From contig NZ_JACZCQ010000003.1 in the NCBI RefSeq assembly GCF_014904705.1, positions 620,001 to 684,000 of the forward strand: a stretch of 64,000 nt of DNA. Direction: 5' to 3'. Position 1 is the first letter of the stretch, and every line of letters starts with the position of its first letter. A program made the translations under genes and the position numbers. Under the pieces are notes generated by a model. The model saw nothing but the letters and a program-made list of their open reading frames with translations. It did not search any database and was not told the origin of the DNA. This DNA comes from Nisaea sediminum (lineage in GTDB: Bacteria; Pseudomonadota; Alphaproteobacteria; Thalassobaculales; Thalassobaculaceae). Shown here piece by piece: positions 54,246 to 63,350 of the stretch.

Positions 54246-55454
54246 TCACCCGGTCTGCTTGCGGAAACCCGCCGTATTGCGATAGCTGGCAGCGACCTCC
54301 TCGAGTTCCTCCGCCGAGATGAGATCCTCGATCCTGTCCTCGGGCCCCGTCACGCGGGCGGCCGCGATGTCGAGGACCCGCTCGGGACCGGACCGGCGGT
54401 TGGCCAGAACAATCTCCGCCGTCGCCGGGCGCCGCGCAGCCTCGTAGGCGAGCAGACCTTCCGGTCCCGGCATGTCGGCCAGCGTATCGGCGAGACACCG
54501 GCCGTCAATGATCGCCTGCGAGGCGCCGTTGGCGCCGATCGGATACATCGGGTGCGCCGCATCGCCGAGCAGGGTCACGCGGCCGACGGTCCAGAAATCG
54601 ATCGGGTCGCGATCGACCATCGGAAACTCGGTGATCGTCCCGGTCTCTTCCATCAGGCGCACGATGTCCATGTCCGGCATCTTGAAGCCCCTGAAGGACT
54701 CAATGAATTCACGCGTTCCCTCACGGGTCCAGTCCGCGTCCTCGATATCGCGCGGCCGGTCGCGCCGCAGCTCTGCGACCCAGTTGGTGAGCGCCCGTCC
54801 CTTCCGCCGCACCCGCTCGCTGATCGGATAGGTGACGAACTTCACATCGTGATCGCCCGCGATGACCATGGTCCTTCCGTCGCCGATCACCCCGGAGGAG
54901 ACGGCGCCGCGCCACATCATCGTGCCTTCGTAATGCAGAGGTCCCTCGCCCGGATGGATTTGCGCGCGGACCGCCGAATGCAAACCGTCTGCGCCGATCA
55001 GAAGGTCATGCCTGCCGGAAGAGCCGTCGGCGAAGAAGATCCGCACCCCCTCCTCGTCCTGCTCGAACCGAAGGACCGCCTTTCCCGGCAGGACGGCATC
55101 GGCTCCAAGCCGCTCGCGCACCGTTTCCAGAAGCAGGAACTGCAGCTCTCCGCGATGCACGGAATATTGCGGCGCCGCGAAACCCGCCTCGACATTCCGC
55201 GGATCTGACTGGATCAGGTGACCATAGCGCGTCCGGTATTCGACGCAGCGTGTCCGGATCGCCATCTCGTCGAGCGCCTCGGCAAGCCCAAGTCCGTGCA
55301 GGATGGTCGAAGCCGACGGCATCAGGTTGATGCCGACACCCAGCGGCCGGAGTTCGTCCACCGCCTCCAAGACCCGGACACGCATGCCCCGCTCGGCGAG
55401 GCAGAGGGCCGCCGTCAGTCCCCCGATTCCGGCCCCGGCAATCGCAACATACAT
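54246..55454 (-). CDS. FAD-dependent aromatic monooxygenase (salicylate hydroxylase-like)
   Basis: 402 residues from ATG 55454 (MYVAIAGAGIGGLTAAL, the FAD-binding GxGxxG); an upstream start adds unlikely sequence. The DG motif (LLIGADGLHSAVRAQI) and GD motif (VTLLGDAAHPMYPIGANGASQAI) of class A flavin hydroxylases are present. It probably makes a hydroxylated ring for the intradiol dioxygenase encoded 16 bases downstream. No maleylacetate reductase is in the window. Confidence 0.87.
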   Translation of the reverse strand: MYVAIAGAGIGGLTAALCLAERGMRVRVLEAVDELRPLGVGINLMPSASTILHGLGLAEALDEMAIRTRCVEYRTRYGHLIQSDPRNVEAGFAAPQYSVHRGELQFLLLETVRERLGADAVLPGKAVLRFEQDEEGVRIFFADGSSGRHDLLIGADGLHSAVRAQIHPGEGPLHYEGTMMWRGAVSSGVIGDGRTMVIAGDHDVKFVTYPISERVRRKGRALTNWVAELRRDRPRDIEDADWTREGTREFIESFRGFKMPDMDIVRLMEETGTITEFPMVDRDPIDFWTVGRVTLLGDAAHPMYPIGANGASQAIIDGRCLADTLADMPGPEGLLAYEAARRPATAEIVLANRRSGPERVLDIAAARVTGPEDRIEDLISAEELEEVAASYRNTAGFRKQTG

Positions 55455-55574
55455 CGGCTTCCCCTTCCCGGCTCGACTGCCGCGGTTTCCTGGCGTCCGC
55501 GAAAGTCCGCCCGAGAAGGTCGGGCCCATTCCCGCCGCAATCAAGCCCTTCCTGTGAAATCCGCAAATCCGCTC

Positions 55575-56489
55575 CTAGGACGGCCGGCGGAGCGAGATGA
55601 GCAGTCCGAGCGTCGCTACGGCCAGTCCGGCCCATTGCAACGCGGTCGGAAACTCGCCGACGACGGGAATAGCGATCAGGATCGCCATCGACGGCGCCAG
55701 CGCCGGAAAGACGGCGGCCCGGCCGGGCCCGAGATGGTGGACGGCGCGGGCGAATGCGAAGAGCGCGACGACGGCGGAAAGGATGCCCTGCACGACGACC
55801 TGTTCGAGGAGCACGGCGGGAGAGGCGGAGAGGAGCGCGCCGGGACCGCGAAGCGCGAGGTAGGCCGGCCCGAGCATGAGGCCGGAGAGCACCGAGACGA
55901 TGGCGGTCGAGGTCCAGGCCCCGATCCTCCAGCGCCGGACAAGGATCGTGTAAGCGGCAAACATCGTTCCCGCGGCGGCGAAGAGAAGGTCGCCGCGCCA
56001 GGCGCCGGCCTCGCCGCCGAGCAGTCCCGGACCGGCGATGGTCGCGAGGCCGGCGACGAGAATGAGCACCCCGGCGAGCCGCGCCGGATTCATCCGCTCC
56101 CCGAAGAGCAGGGTCGCGGCGCAGACGCTCGCCAGCGTCATTGCCCCCGGCTGGATAACCGCGGCATGGGCGGCCGGCGCGAAATAGAATCCGCTCGCCC
56201 CGACGATGATGAAGAGCGGTCCGGCGAGAGCTGCCAGGACCAGCGGCTTGAACCAGCCGAGCGCGGCAAGCTCCTTCCGGACCGAACGCCGCAGAAACAG
56301 CGGGAGCATGACCAGCCCGGCGGACACGTAACGCAGAAAGGCGATATCGACCGCCTCCAGACCGACAACCACACCCCGTCGAGAGTAGGCAAGAAAGCCG
56401 CCCCAGATCACGGCCGCGAGCAACCCGAAGACGATGCCGACACGCGGCGATTCCGCTCCCGCGGCGGGAGAGATGACGGTGGTTGGCAT
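55575..56489 (-). CDS. EamA/DMT-family transporter
   Basis: A 304-residue carrier with ten predicted membrane helices in two EamA repeats. Not similar enough to the other DMT gene in the window (34570) to suggest duplication. It is 120 bases upstream of the flavin monooxygenase and may belong to the aromatic operon; substrate unknown. Confidence 0.83.
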   Translation of the reverse strand: MPTTVISPAAGAESPRVGIVFGLLAAVIWGGFLAYSRRGVVVGLEAVDIAFLRYVSAGLVMLPLFLRRSVRKELAALGWFKPLVLAALAGPLFIIVGASGFYFAPAAHAAVIQPGAMTLASVCAATLLFGERMNPARLAGVLILVAGLATIAGPGLLGGEAGAWRGDLLFAAAGTMFAAYTILVRRWRIGAWTSTAIVSVLSGLMLGPAYLALRGPGALLSASPAVLLEQVVVQGILSAVVALFAFARAVHHLGPGRAAVFPALAPSMAILIAIPVVGEFPTALQWAGLAVATLGLLISLRRPS

Positions 56490-56695
56490 GAGCTATCCGG
56501 ACGCGACTTGAAGTGTCAGGCAGATAATTGCAGGACGACGAACCCGGAGGAAGCCGGAGGTCGACGGCCCGATCTACGGATATAGCCGGAGCCGGTATCC
56601 AGGCGACAATCCGAATGCGCCATGCTCATGCACAAGTGATTGCAGGGTCCAGGTGCGGATCTTGTCGGGCATCCGATCGAGCTACCCGATATGGA

Positions 56696-57124
56696 TCAGC
56701 CGGCCGCCGGTTTCTCGGACTCCGCGTCGCTCATCAGCCACGCGAGGGCCTCGTCCTCGGTCGCGACTATCTTGAACTCGCGGCCGGGAATTTTTTGCTC
56801 CTCCATCAGCACCGCGTAGATGCTGAGGGCGAGCTGATCCGGACCGGGTCTCGCGACGAAAGCCGCCTTGTAGCCAGCTTGCCTGGCCTCGGGCGCCTGC
56901 GTGACGGCGGCGACGATCTTCTGAGAATCGGCAAACTGCAATTCGGAGAGATCGGCATCCAGATAGTTCCACAGCACGCGGTTCCAGCGCGTGATATCCG
57001 GCCGGTTCCGGACTTCCTGCAGAATAATCTCCGCCGTGAGGGTCCCGCTCAGCGTCGTCTTGACCAGGTTCGCATCCGCGAAATATTCGCGCCTGGCTTC
57101 GCCAAGTTTGGGCATGCTGACCAT
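56696..57124 (-). CDS. Hypothetical protein, SpoIIAA/STAS-like
   Basis: 142 residues (or 139 from ATG 57115). The alternating pattern (TTLSGTLTAEIILQEVRNRPDI..., WNYLDADLSELQF) resembles the SpoIIAA-like/STAS small alpha-beta domain of unknown role. No membrane segment. A possible -10 (TATATA, 57156-57161 plus-strand coordinates) lies upstream. The ~200 bases between it and the EamA gene show no gene. Confidence 0.6.
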   Translation of the reverse strand: MVSMPKLGEARREYFADANLVKTTLSGTLTAEIILQEVRNRPDITRWNRVLWNYLDADLSELQFADSQKIVAAVTQAPEARQAGYKAAFVARPGPDQLALSIYAVLMEEQKIPGREFKIVATEDEALAWLMSDAESEKPAAG

Positions 57125-57258
57125 GGAACTACACTATCTGATTTCTACCCACCCCTATATACCATGGTGTTCTTGTCACATCCCAATACCTTCCCATGGT
57201 CACGACGACTGGCGAACAGGCCGCCTTCGCCGAAATAGTCGCGCCTCCGCGCCCGCGC

Positions 57259-57852
57259 TCATCCGCCGCGCAAGGTCCAGCGTGCGAGCTCGACCTGCCG
57301 ACTTCGGCCGATCAGGCTGCGCACGAGCACGAACTCTTCGACCTCCCAACCGATCGGCGCCTCGAGACGCGTTTCCGGAACCCTATTCCGGTCCCAGAAT
57401 AGCGTGACATGGGGCTGAAATTGCGTAATGCCCGGGCAAAGCCCGGCCTTCGCCAGCTCCTTCCGTAACAGGCTTCGAAGCGCTGTGACGGCAGACGCAT
57501 CGTCGTCGCAGCGCAGCACCACCGGACGCTTGTCGCGGCCGCCGAACGTACAGAGCCGGTCGAACCTCAGGGTGAAAGGGTTGATCCTGATACGGGCTGC
57601 CGCACCGCAGGCCGCCTCCACGTCACACCGCCTGAAACCGCTCCGGGACACCGCCGGCACGAGGGACAGATGCAGCCGGTCCGGCCCGTAGAGCCGCGCC
57701 GAACTCCCGCAGCGCGCCCGGCACAGCTTGCCGACCTCCGTCATTTCCCGCGCAGCCCGGGCATCCGGCCGCAGAGCGAAGAAAGAGATCGCCGCCGGCG
57801 CCGGCGACCCGAATGCGAGCGACAATTGCTCTCCCACCGTCACGCTCCCCAT
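57259..57852 (-). CDS. 2H phosphoesterase (2'-5' RNA ligase/LigT-like), probably SOS-regulated
   Basis: About 197 residues from ATG 57852; an ATG at 57870 would lie inside the regulatory box, so the shorter start is preferred. The two HxS/T motifs are HLSLVPAV and HVTLFWD, defining the 2H superfamily. Such enzymes act on 2',3'-cyclic or 2'-5' RNA ends. A GTTC-N7-GTTC SOS-type box overlaps the likely promoter. Confidence 0.78.
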   Translation of the reverse strand: MGSVTVGEQLSLAFGSPAPAAISFFALRPDARAAREMTEVGKLCRARCGSSARLYGPDRLHLSLVPAVSRSGFRRCDVEAACGAAARIRINPFTLRFDRLCTFGGRDKRPVVLRCDDDASAVTALRSLLRKELAKAGLCPGITQFQPHVTLFWDRNRVPETRLEAPIGWEVEEFVLVRSLIGRSRQVELARWTLRGG

Positions 57853-57864
57853 GCAATGCATTTT

Positions 57865-57879
57865 GTTCATGTTATGTTC
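57865..57879 (-). promoter_or_regulatory. Candidate LexA (SOS) box upstream of the 2H phosphoesterase
   Basis: GTTC-N7-GTTC read on the plus strand, GAAC-N7-GAAC on the gene's strand. The flanks share GTTC-x-TGTTATGTTCTCAT with the box at 25772. A -35-like TTGCAC and a TATGAA place it over the -10. Confidence 0.6.
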
Positions 57880-57991
57880 TCATATCGAGTTGTGACATTC
57901 CAGTGCAATCCGCCTCCGGACGCGTGCATCGACGATAGTTTGCGGAAACCGGCGGACCTGTTGCGGAAAAGAGAGAGGCGCCCTGAGGGCC

Positions 57992-58281
57992 TCACTCCCA
58001 CTCGATGGCTCCCGGGGGCTTCGAGGTGATATCGTAGGTCACCCTGTTGATGCCCCTGCACTCATTGATGATCCGGGTGGAAACCCGGCTCAGGAGCTCG
58101 TGATCGAAGTGGAAATAGTCCGCCGTCATGCCCTCAGCCGAGCTCGCGGACCTCGTCCTTGAAGAGTTCGCACAGCGGCTCGACCAGCTTCTGGTTCATC
58201 CGTTCCGGCAGGCCGCCGACATTGTGGTGGCTCTTGATCGTGACGTTCGGGCCGCCGGAGACGCTCTCGATCACGTCCGGA
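57992..58281 (-). pseudogene. guaA: Decayed copy of the guaA 3' end
   Basis: Two segments closely match the real guaA at 63351 onward. 57992 to about 58135 matches the last ~145 bases including the stop (EWE then TGA). About 58138-58281 matches ~150 bases lying 270 bases further into the gene ([23 protein letters not shown]). The 270 bases between are deleted, six more are missing near 58256, and there are many substitutions. It cannot encode a GMP synthase. It marks one edge of an accessory segment ending at the intact guaA. Confidence 0.88.
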
Positions 58282-58359
58282 CGAGCTTTGCGGCCACGTC
58301 CCGCGCGGGTACAATGCAATGAATACGTCACATCCATCCTTTAACGTGATTCTTCCGAA

Positions 58360-58992
58360 ATGGCCGAGCGCCGCCCCCCCACGATCTCCTCCCGAAAGCA
58401 ACCGAAACAGGCCCGCTCCGCCGAGCTGGTCGCGGCCATTCTCGAAGCCGCCCTCCAGGTCCTGGCGAAGGAAGGCGCGCACCGCTTCACGACCGCCCGG
58501 GTTGCGGAAAAGGCCGGGGTTAGCGTCGGGTCGCTCTACCAGTATTTCCCGAACAATGCCGCGATCCTCTTCCGCCTGCAGAGCGACGAATGGCGAGAGA
58601 CCACCGGCATGCTGCGGGAGATTCTGGAGGATCTCTGCATGCCGCCGCTCGAGCGCTTGCGCATGCTGGTTCACGTCTTCCTCCGCTCCGAATGCGAGGA
58701 GGCCGAGGTGCGCGTCGCGCTGAACGACGCCGCTCCGCTCTACCGGGACGCGCCGGAAGCCCGAGAGGCAAGAGAGACGATCGACGACACCTTCCGCGCC
58801 TTCATGCGCGAAACCCTGCCGGAAGCGACCCGCGACCTCGCCGGCGAGCTGGTCATGAATGCCTTCAGTACCCTCGGGAAGGAATTCTCCGAAAGCCCCC
58901 GCGCGGAGGCGGAGATCGAAACCTATGGCAACGCCATGGCCGACATGCTCTGCGCCTATCTCGAAAGCCTTGGGGCGAAGCGGACAGGCTGA
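58360..58992 (+). CDS. TetR-family regulator
   Basis: A 210-residue regulator with a standard N-terminal helix-turn-helix (about 22-65: KEGAHRFTTARVAEKAGVSVGSLYQYFPNN) and a variable C-terminal ligand domain. Its gene lies upstream of an O-methyltransferase gene on the same strand; a palindrome between them is a likely binding site. Ligand unknown. Confidence 0.88.
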   Translation: MAERRPPTISSRKQPKQARSAELVAAILEAALQVLAKEGAHRFTTARVAEKAGVSVGSLYQYFPNNAAILFRLQSDEWRETTGMLREILEDLCMPPLERLRMLVHVFLRSECEEAEVRVALNDAAPLYRDAPEAREARETIDDTFRAFMRETLPEATRDLAGELVMNAFSTLGKEFSESPRAEAEIETYGNAMADMLCAYLESLGAKRTG

Positions 58993-59120
58993 CGTTGGGC
59001 GCCAAAAACCTGAACAGCCGCCCCCGGCACCTCCCAGATTTAGCCGCCAGCCCCCGCCGCAGGCCTCCCAATAAACTGATTTCACGACATTTTTGATCAC
59101 TCCGCTCCCAGCTTGCCCGA

Positions 59121-59155
59121 ATGCGAATAGAAAATGCGAATGTTCATTCGCATTT
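59121..59155 (+). promoter_or_regulatory. Palindromic operator with extra half-site
   Basis: AAATGCGAATG-TT-CATTCGCATTT (59132-59155) is a perfect 11-base inverted repeat; a further ATGCGAAT half-site lies at 59121-59128 in direct orientation. It sits about 45 bases before the methyltransferase ATG, downstream of the TetR gene. Confidence 0.65.
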
Positions 59156-59198
59156 CTAAACCGGCTTCCAGACACACCTGAACCGGAACGGAAATCCC

Positions 59199-59852
59199 AT
59201 GCCCCTGTTGACCCAATCGCCGCTCGCCCCCCTGCTCGACCGCTTGTTCGCCGAAGCCGAAATGGCCTCGCCGTCGGTCCGCGCGATCTTCTCGGAGACC
59301 AATGGCGAGGAAACCGACCGCATGATGCGGAGCAAGACCGCTTATCTCGATCTCTACGGCAAGCTGAAGGACATCGCGCTCCCGGTCTCGCGCGAAACCG
59401 GAACGCTGCTCCACATGCTTGCCCGCAGCAGCCGCGCACAGTCGGTCGTCGAATTCGGAACCTCGACGCTCTATCTCGCTGCGGCCCTCCGGGAGAATGG
59501 CGGCGGCCTGCTGATCACCAGCGAGTTCGAACCCTCCAAGCTCGCCCGCGCCCGCGCCAACCTGACCGAGGCCGGGCTCGCCGACCTCGTCGAGTTCCGC
59601 GAGGGCGATGCTCTCGAGACCCTGGCGAGCGACCTGCCCGATACTATCGATCTTCTGCTGCTCGACGGTGCCAAATCGCTCTATCCCGAGGTGCTCGACC
59701 TCGTCGAACCCCATCTCCGGCACGGCGCCTTTGTCGTCGCCGACAATGCCGACTATTGCCCCGACTATCTTGACCATGTGCGCAATCCCGCCAACGGTTA
59801 CCTCTCCCAGCCGTTCAACGTGGATGTCGAGCTTTCGCTCTATGTCCCCTGA
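59199..59852 (+). CDS. Class I SAM-dependent methyltransferase (O-methyltransferase type)
   Basis: A 217-residue methyltransferase. SAM motif I is VVEFGTSTLYLAAAL (about 85-99), motif II SEFEPSKL and the acidic DLLLLDGAKSLYPEVL metal/substrate site. The layout resembles plant-CCoAOMT-type bacterial O-methyltransferases. A strong palindromic operator lies upstream, next to a TetR gene. Substrate unknown. Confidence 0.85.
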   Translation: MPLLTQSPLAPLLDRLFAEAEMASPSVRAIFSETNGEETDRMMRSKTAYLDLYGKLKDIALPVSRETGTLLHMLARSSRAQSVVEFGTSTLYLAAALRENGGGLLITSEFEPSKLARARANLTEAGLADLVEFREGDALETLASDLPDTIDLLLLDGAKSLYPEVLDLVEPHLRHGAFVVADNADYCPDYLDHVRNPANGYLSQPFNVDVELSLYVP

Positions 59853-60014
59853 TCGCCACGGGCGCCGCACAGTCCTGCATCACTGATCTATCGGAGAATT
59901 TATCCTATGCTTCAATCCTCCGGGCGAGATCCCGCGCAGCTTCGCCTGCTGCTGGCCGGTGTCCTCGTCTTCTCCTATCTCCGGCCTCCGCGGCGCTCAC
60001 GTCCGGCAAAGCGC

Positions 60015-61317
60015 ATGAACGGGAAGACGCGAGACGGGTGGAGGGACGAGGCCGCCTCGTGGATGTCAGGACTGGTGCGCGCCCTCCTGTTTCTCTGCCT
60101 CGCCGCCGGCCTCATGGTCAGCGGTACCTGGGCGAAGGCTGCCGACGATCCGCGTCTCCTTCCATCGAAAACCGCGCCCGCCACGACGGCTCGCGGAGGA
60201 GATTTCCGGACGTATCTGCGCGATACGAGACGCCGCGTTGCAACCGCCCTGGCGGTGTCGCCCAGCCTCGACCGGGACAAGGCTCTCGAGGCGGCGCTGC
60301 CGTTCGAACTCCCGCCGGGCCGGACATTGCAAGCCTCAGGCGGGAGCACGGCCGTCGCGCGGCATTCTGTTGATCCACGGGCTTTCGGACACGCCCTTCT
60401 CGATGCGCGATCTCGCGGTCGCGCTGTCCGAAGAGTGCTTTCTGGTGCGCGCCATATTGCTCCCCGGACACGGCACACGCCCCGGAGATCTGCTTGCGGT
60501 GACCAGGGAAGACTGGCTGGAATCCGCGCGCTTCGGCATCTCGACGCTGGCAGGAGACGTCTCCGAAATCTATGTCGCGGGCGTGTCTCTGGGCGGCCTC
60601 ATCGCAGCGGAGATCGGCCTGACCGATCCCCGGATCAGAGGCATCATCGCGCTCTCGCCGGCGTTCAGCATTGAACGCGCCGCTTGGGTCGGCCAGTCCG
60701 TGTGGCTGAGACATCTGGTCACCTGGGCGGACACGGAAGCGTCGGAGGATTACGCCCGCTACGAGGCCATGCCGTTCAATGCGCTGGCCGAGACCTTCCT
60801 GCTATCGCACGACCTGCAGGCGATGCTCCGGACGCGCGGCTACGTTGAGACCCCGCTTTTCCTTGCGCAGAGCGCCGACGACGGAACCATCGACATCTTC
60901 GAGAACTTGCGGATCTTTCGGCACCATTTCCGTTCGCCGTTGAGCCGTCTGCTGATCTATGAGCGGGCTCCGGACAGCCCGACAATGCCGGACGAGCCCC
61001 GGGTCCTCCGTCTCGACAGCCTCCATCCCGAGCAGCGGATCTACGGCTATTCGCATCTCGCCCTGCATGTCTCGCCGCGAAATCCGCATTACGGACGAAA
61101 CGGCGACTACAGGGATTGCGGCGCGACCGCCGACCGACCGCCCGACGCGGTCGAGCGCTGCCTCTCCGCTCCGCAACCGCTCCGCGGCGAGACCTTCGCC
61201 CGGGCTGAGATACCCGGAATCGACATGCAGGCCATGGCCCGCCTCACGTTCAATCCGAACTTCGCCCGACTCGTGGAACGGATCCTCGCCTTCGCGAACG
61301 CCGTGTCGGCTTCCTGA
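60015..61317 (+). pseudogene. Alpha/beta hydrolase, frameshifted
   Basis: The N-terminal part (signal-like segment from an ATG at 60015 or 60063, then ...LEAALPFELPPGRTLQ) is in one frame. The hydrolase core (RGILLIHGLSDTPFSMRDL, nucleophile GVSLGGL, later ESTCR-like C-terminus ending in FANAVSAS) is in the next. The change of frame falls at about 60330-60360 and equals one extra base or two missing. Joined, it would be ~430 residues, a plausible exported esterase. It may be a real lesion or a sequencing error. Another start with a good ribosome-binding site lies at 59907. Confidence 0.75.
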
Positions 61318-61330
61318 GTCTGCCGGGAAA

Positions 61331-62383
61331 TCAGCCGCGGCTTGCCGCCGCGCTCTCGCTTTCGTCCGCGGCGGACCGATAATGCGATGAGCGGAGCAGC
61401 CAGCCCCGTTCGACAAAGCGCCAGGAGAGGAACGCCAGACCGAAAGTGGCGAGAATGGCGACCGCAAGGCCGAGATGGGCATCGACACGAAAGAGCCCGA
61501 GACGGGTGACAAGCTGAAGGGTGGGGAAATGGAACAGATAGACGCCGTAAGAGAGGTCGCCTATCCGGCCAACGCCAAAACTCAGAGCTCCGATCCGGGA
61601 CAGGCCGATGACGAAGGCCGGATACATGGCCATGTTCAGCAGCTCCGCCGCCGGTCCGGAGACGTCAAATGCGAGATAGACGACGGAGATCCCGAGGAGG
61701 CCGAGCATGACCTTGCGGCCCGGCTCCGCCACGGCAAGGAAGCTGCCGATGGCGAAAAAGGGAAGCTGCCCCGGGAACTGACGCGCGATCACCGCCCCCA
61801 ACGGGTGGTCGAAACCGAAGCTGAAATAGGCGTACCACGCAACGCCGAACAACAGCGCCAGAGCCAGTCCGGCAGCGTGTCCTAAACGTCCGTAGAGCAG
61901 GAACAGCACCGGCAGGACGCAATAGAGCATGAGTTCGACCTTGATGGTCCAGAGCGCCCCGTTCATCGCCGCGACGGGATTCTCGGCAAAGACGCCCGGC
62001 AAAGTCGGCTGAAAGAAGTTCAGGAAAGCGAGATTCGCGCCGAGATAGCGGTAGGTCACGGGGTCCGTCAGGAAGGCCGTCGTCCCGAGATCGGTCGCGA
62101 ACAGTCCGACGAGGAAGCAATAGAGAATGACGAGCGCATAGGCCGGGACGATCCGGCGCACCCGCTTCTCGAAATACTCACGTCCGGTCCGGCTTGAGAG
62201 AAAGCTCTTTGAGACGAGATAACCGCTGATCGCGAAGAAGCCCTTTACCGCGAAATCGGCATCGAACCAGTTCGCCATCCACGCCAGCGCGCCGGCGCCG
62301 GAGAGCTCGTGCGCATGTGCGAAGAGGACGATGCAGGCCAGCGCGAGCCGGATCTCGTCGAAACAGTTCCGCTCGGCGTGCAT
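61331..62383 (-). CDS. Acyltransferase-3 family membrane protein
   Basis: A 350-residue protein with about ten membrane helices. The family motif (FDEIRLALACIVLFAHAHELSG with its conserved His, and FFAISGYLVSKSFL) is at the N-terminus. Such proteins acylate surface sugars, lipids or antibiotics. It lies inside the segment between the two guaA ends, convergent with the broken hydrolase gene. Confidence 0.85.
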   Translation of the reverse strand: MHAERNCFDEIRLALACIVLFAHAHELSGAGALAWMANWFDADFAVKGFFAISGYLVSKSFLSSRTGREYFEKRVRRIVPAYALVILYCFLVGLFATDLGTTAFLTDPVTYRYLGANLAFLNFFQPTLPGVFAENPVAAMNGALWTIKVELMLYCVLPVLFLLYGRLGHAAGLALALLFGVAWYAYFSFGFDHPLGAVIARQFPGQLPFFAIGSFLAVAEPGRKVMLGLLGISVVYLAFDVSGPAAELLNMAMYPAFVIGLSRIGALSFGVGRIGDLSYGVYLFHFPTLQLVTRLGLFRVDAHLGLAVAILATFGLAFLSWRFVERGWLLRSSHYRSAADESESAAASRG

Positions 62384-62759
62384 CCGGTCCCTACGAAACT
62401 GAGATGAAAAGGAAAACGATCAGGAAGATCACTCCCCTTCAACCACAGTAAGTGAACAAGCAGTTCATTTTTATTATTTTTTAATCTCCCAACGACTTCC
62501 GGGTTCTTAGCGACGATTAAAAATCGCACCAGAACCAGAACGTCATTTTCTTATCAACCGCTTAGCAATTCAGCAATGCGAAACCGTCCAACCAGAACAT
62601 ACACGTTTCACATGGCCCGCATCGCCAACTCTTTCAAACAAGCATTTTTCATACAAAATCGCGCAATGCACTGATCTAACTATTATTTCATACTTAAAAT
62701 TTCTATAAACTAAAACTTATCATTTTTATATTATATGCCCATAACTATTTTACTTTTCA
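62384..62759. other. AT-rich gap without genes
   Basis: 376 bases of strongly AT-rich DNA (many A/T runs, stops in all frames) in a high-GC genome. I see no gene, tRNA or clear repeat. It looks like foreign or decayed sequence. Confidence 0.6.
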
Positions 62760-63191
62760 TTATTTCATAAATCTTTGCATTGTCACACCGCTTATTTCGT
62801 AATTACATTTTTTATAAAACTCCACATTATGCTCTTGGCATTGAAGAGCAACTTTGTGGCAACCGCTGGCTTTTGCTACATCGAACAATGCATCCAGAAT
62901 AGCCTTACCTATTCCTTTTTTTCGATAATTTGGGTGGGAAACGATATCTTCAATATGTCCCATTTTTCCGCCTCTAATTTTTATTTCAAATACAACGGAG
63001 CCGTACCCCACAATATTTTCATCAATAATTGCCACTATTGAATGAACATTGGTTTGCCGGCACAAATTTTCCCATATATGGGGGTAATCATTTATTGGCG
63101 GCCTGAACTCTGACATCGACTGCAAGAGTTCAATAACATCAGCCATATCGGCTTGTTCAAGCTTTCTTATCGAAATGCTCTCGTCGCCCAT
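62760..63191 (-). CDS. GNAT acetyltransferase, AT-rich gene
   Basis: A 143-residue N-acetyltransferase. Motif A, IVSHPNYRKKGIGKAIL (acetyl-CoA site), and VEFYKKCNYEISG near the C-terminus follow the eukaryotic-type glucosamine-6-phosphate acetyltransferase (GNA1) pattern. Codon use is very AT-rich (Lys, Ile and Asn codons with A/T), unlike all neighbours, indicating recent transfer. It is flanked by AT-rich DNA. Confidence 0.82.
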   Translation of the reverse strand: MGDESISIRKLEQADMADVIELLQSMSEFRPPINDYPHIWENLCRQTNVHSIVAIIDENIVGYGSVVFEIKIRGGKMGHIEDIVSHPNYRKKGIGKAILDALFDVAKASGCHKVALQCQEHNVEFYKKCNYEISGVTMQRFMK

Positions 63192-63350
63192 TATTCAATC
63201 CATTTATACATTCTGCGTAACAGTTGCCATGCCGTCTACTGCCTCTAGTATTGTAGACGAAAAGCAAGTTACGGCAACCAAAACGGGGCCGACTTCCAAC
63301 CACTTCCAAACTTGTAAATTTATATATATCAAATAGTTAAGAGATGAGAC

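Noticed and set aside
55218-56585. 455-codon plus-strand ORF opposite EamA and flavin monooxygenase
   Set aside because: Antisense frame; low-complexity Arg/Glu/Gly composition and no motif.
62775-63041. Plus-strand 88-codon ORF in the AT-rich patch
   Set aside because: It is the reverse complement of the GNAT gene, whose motifs are clear.
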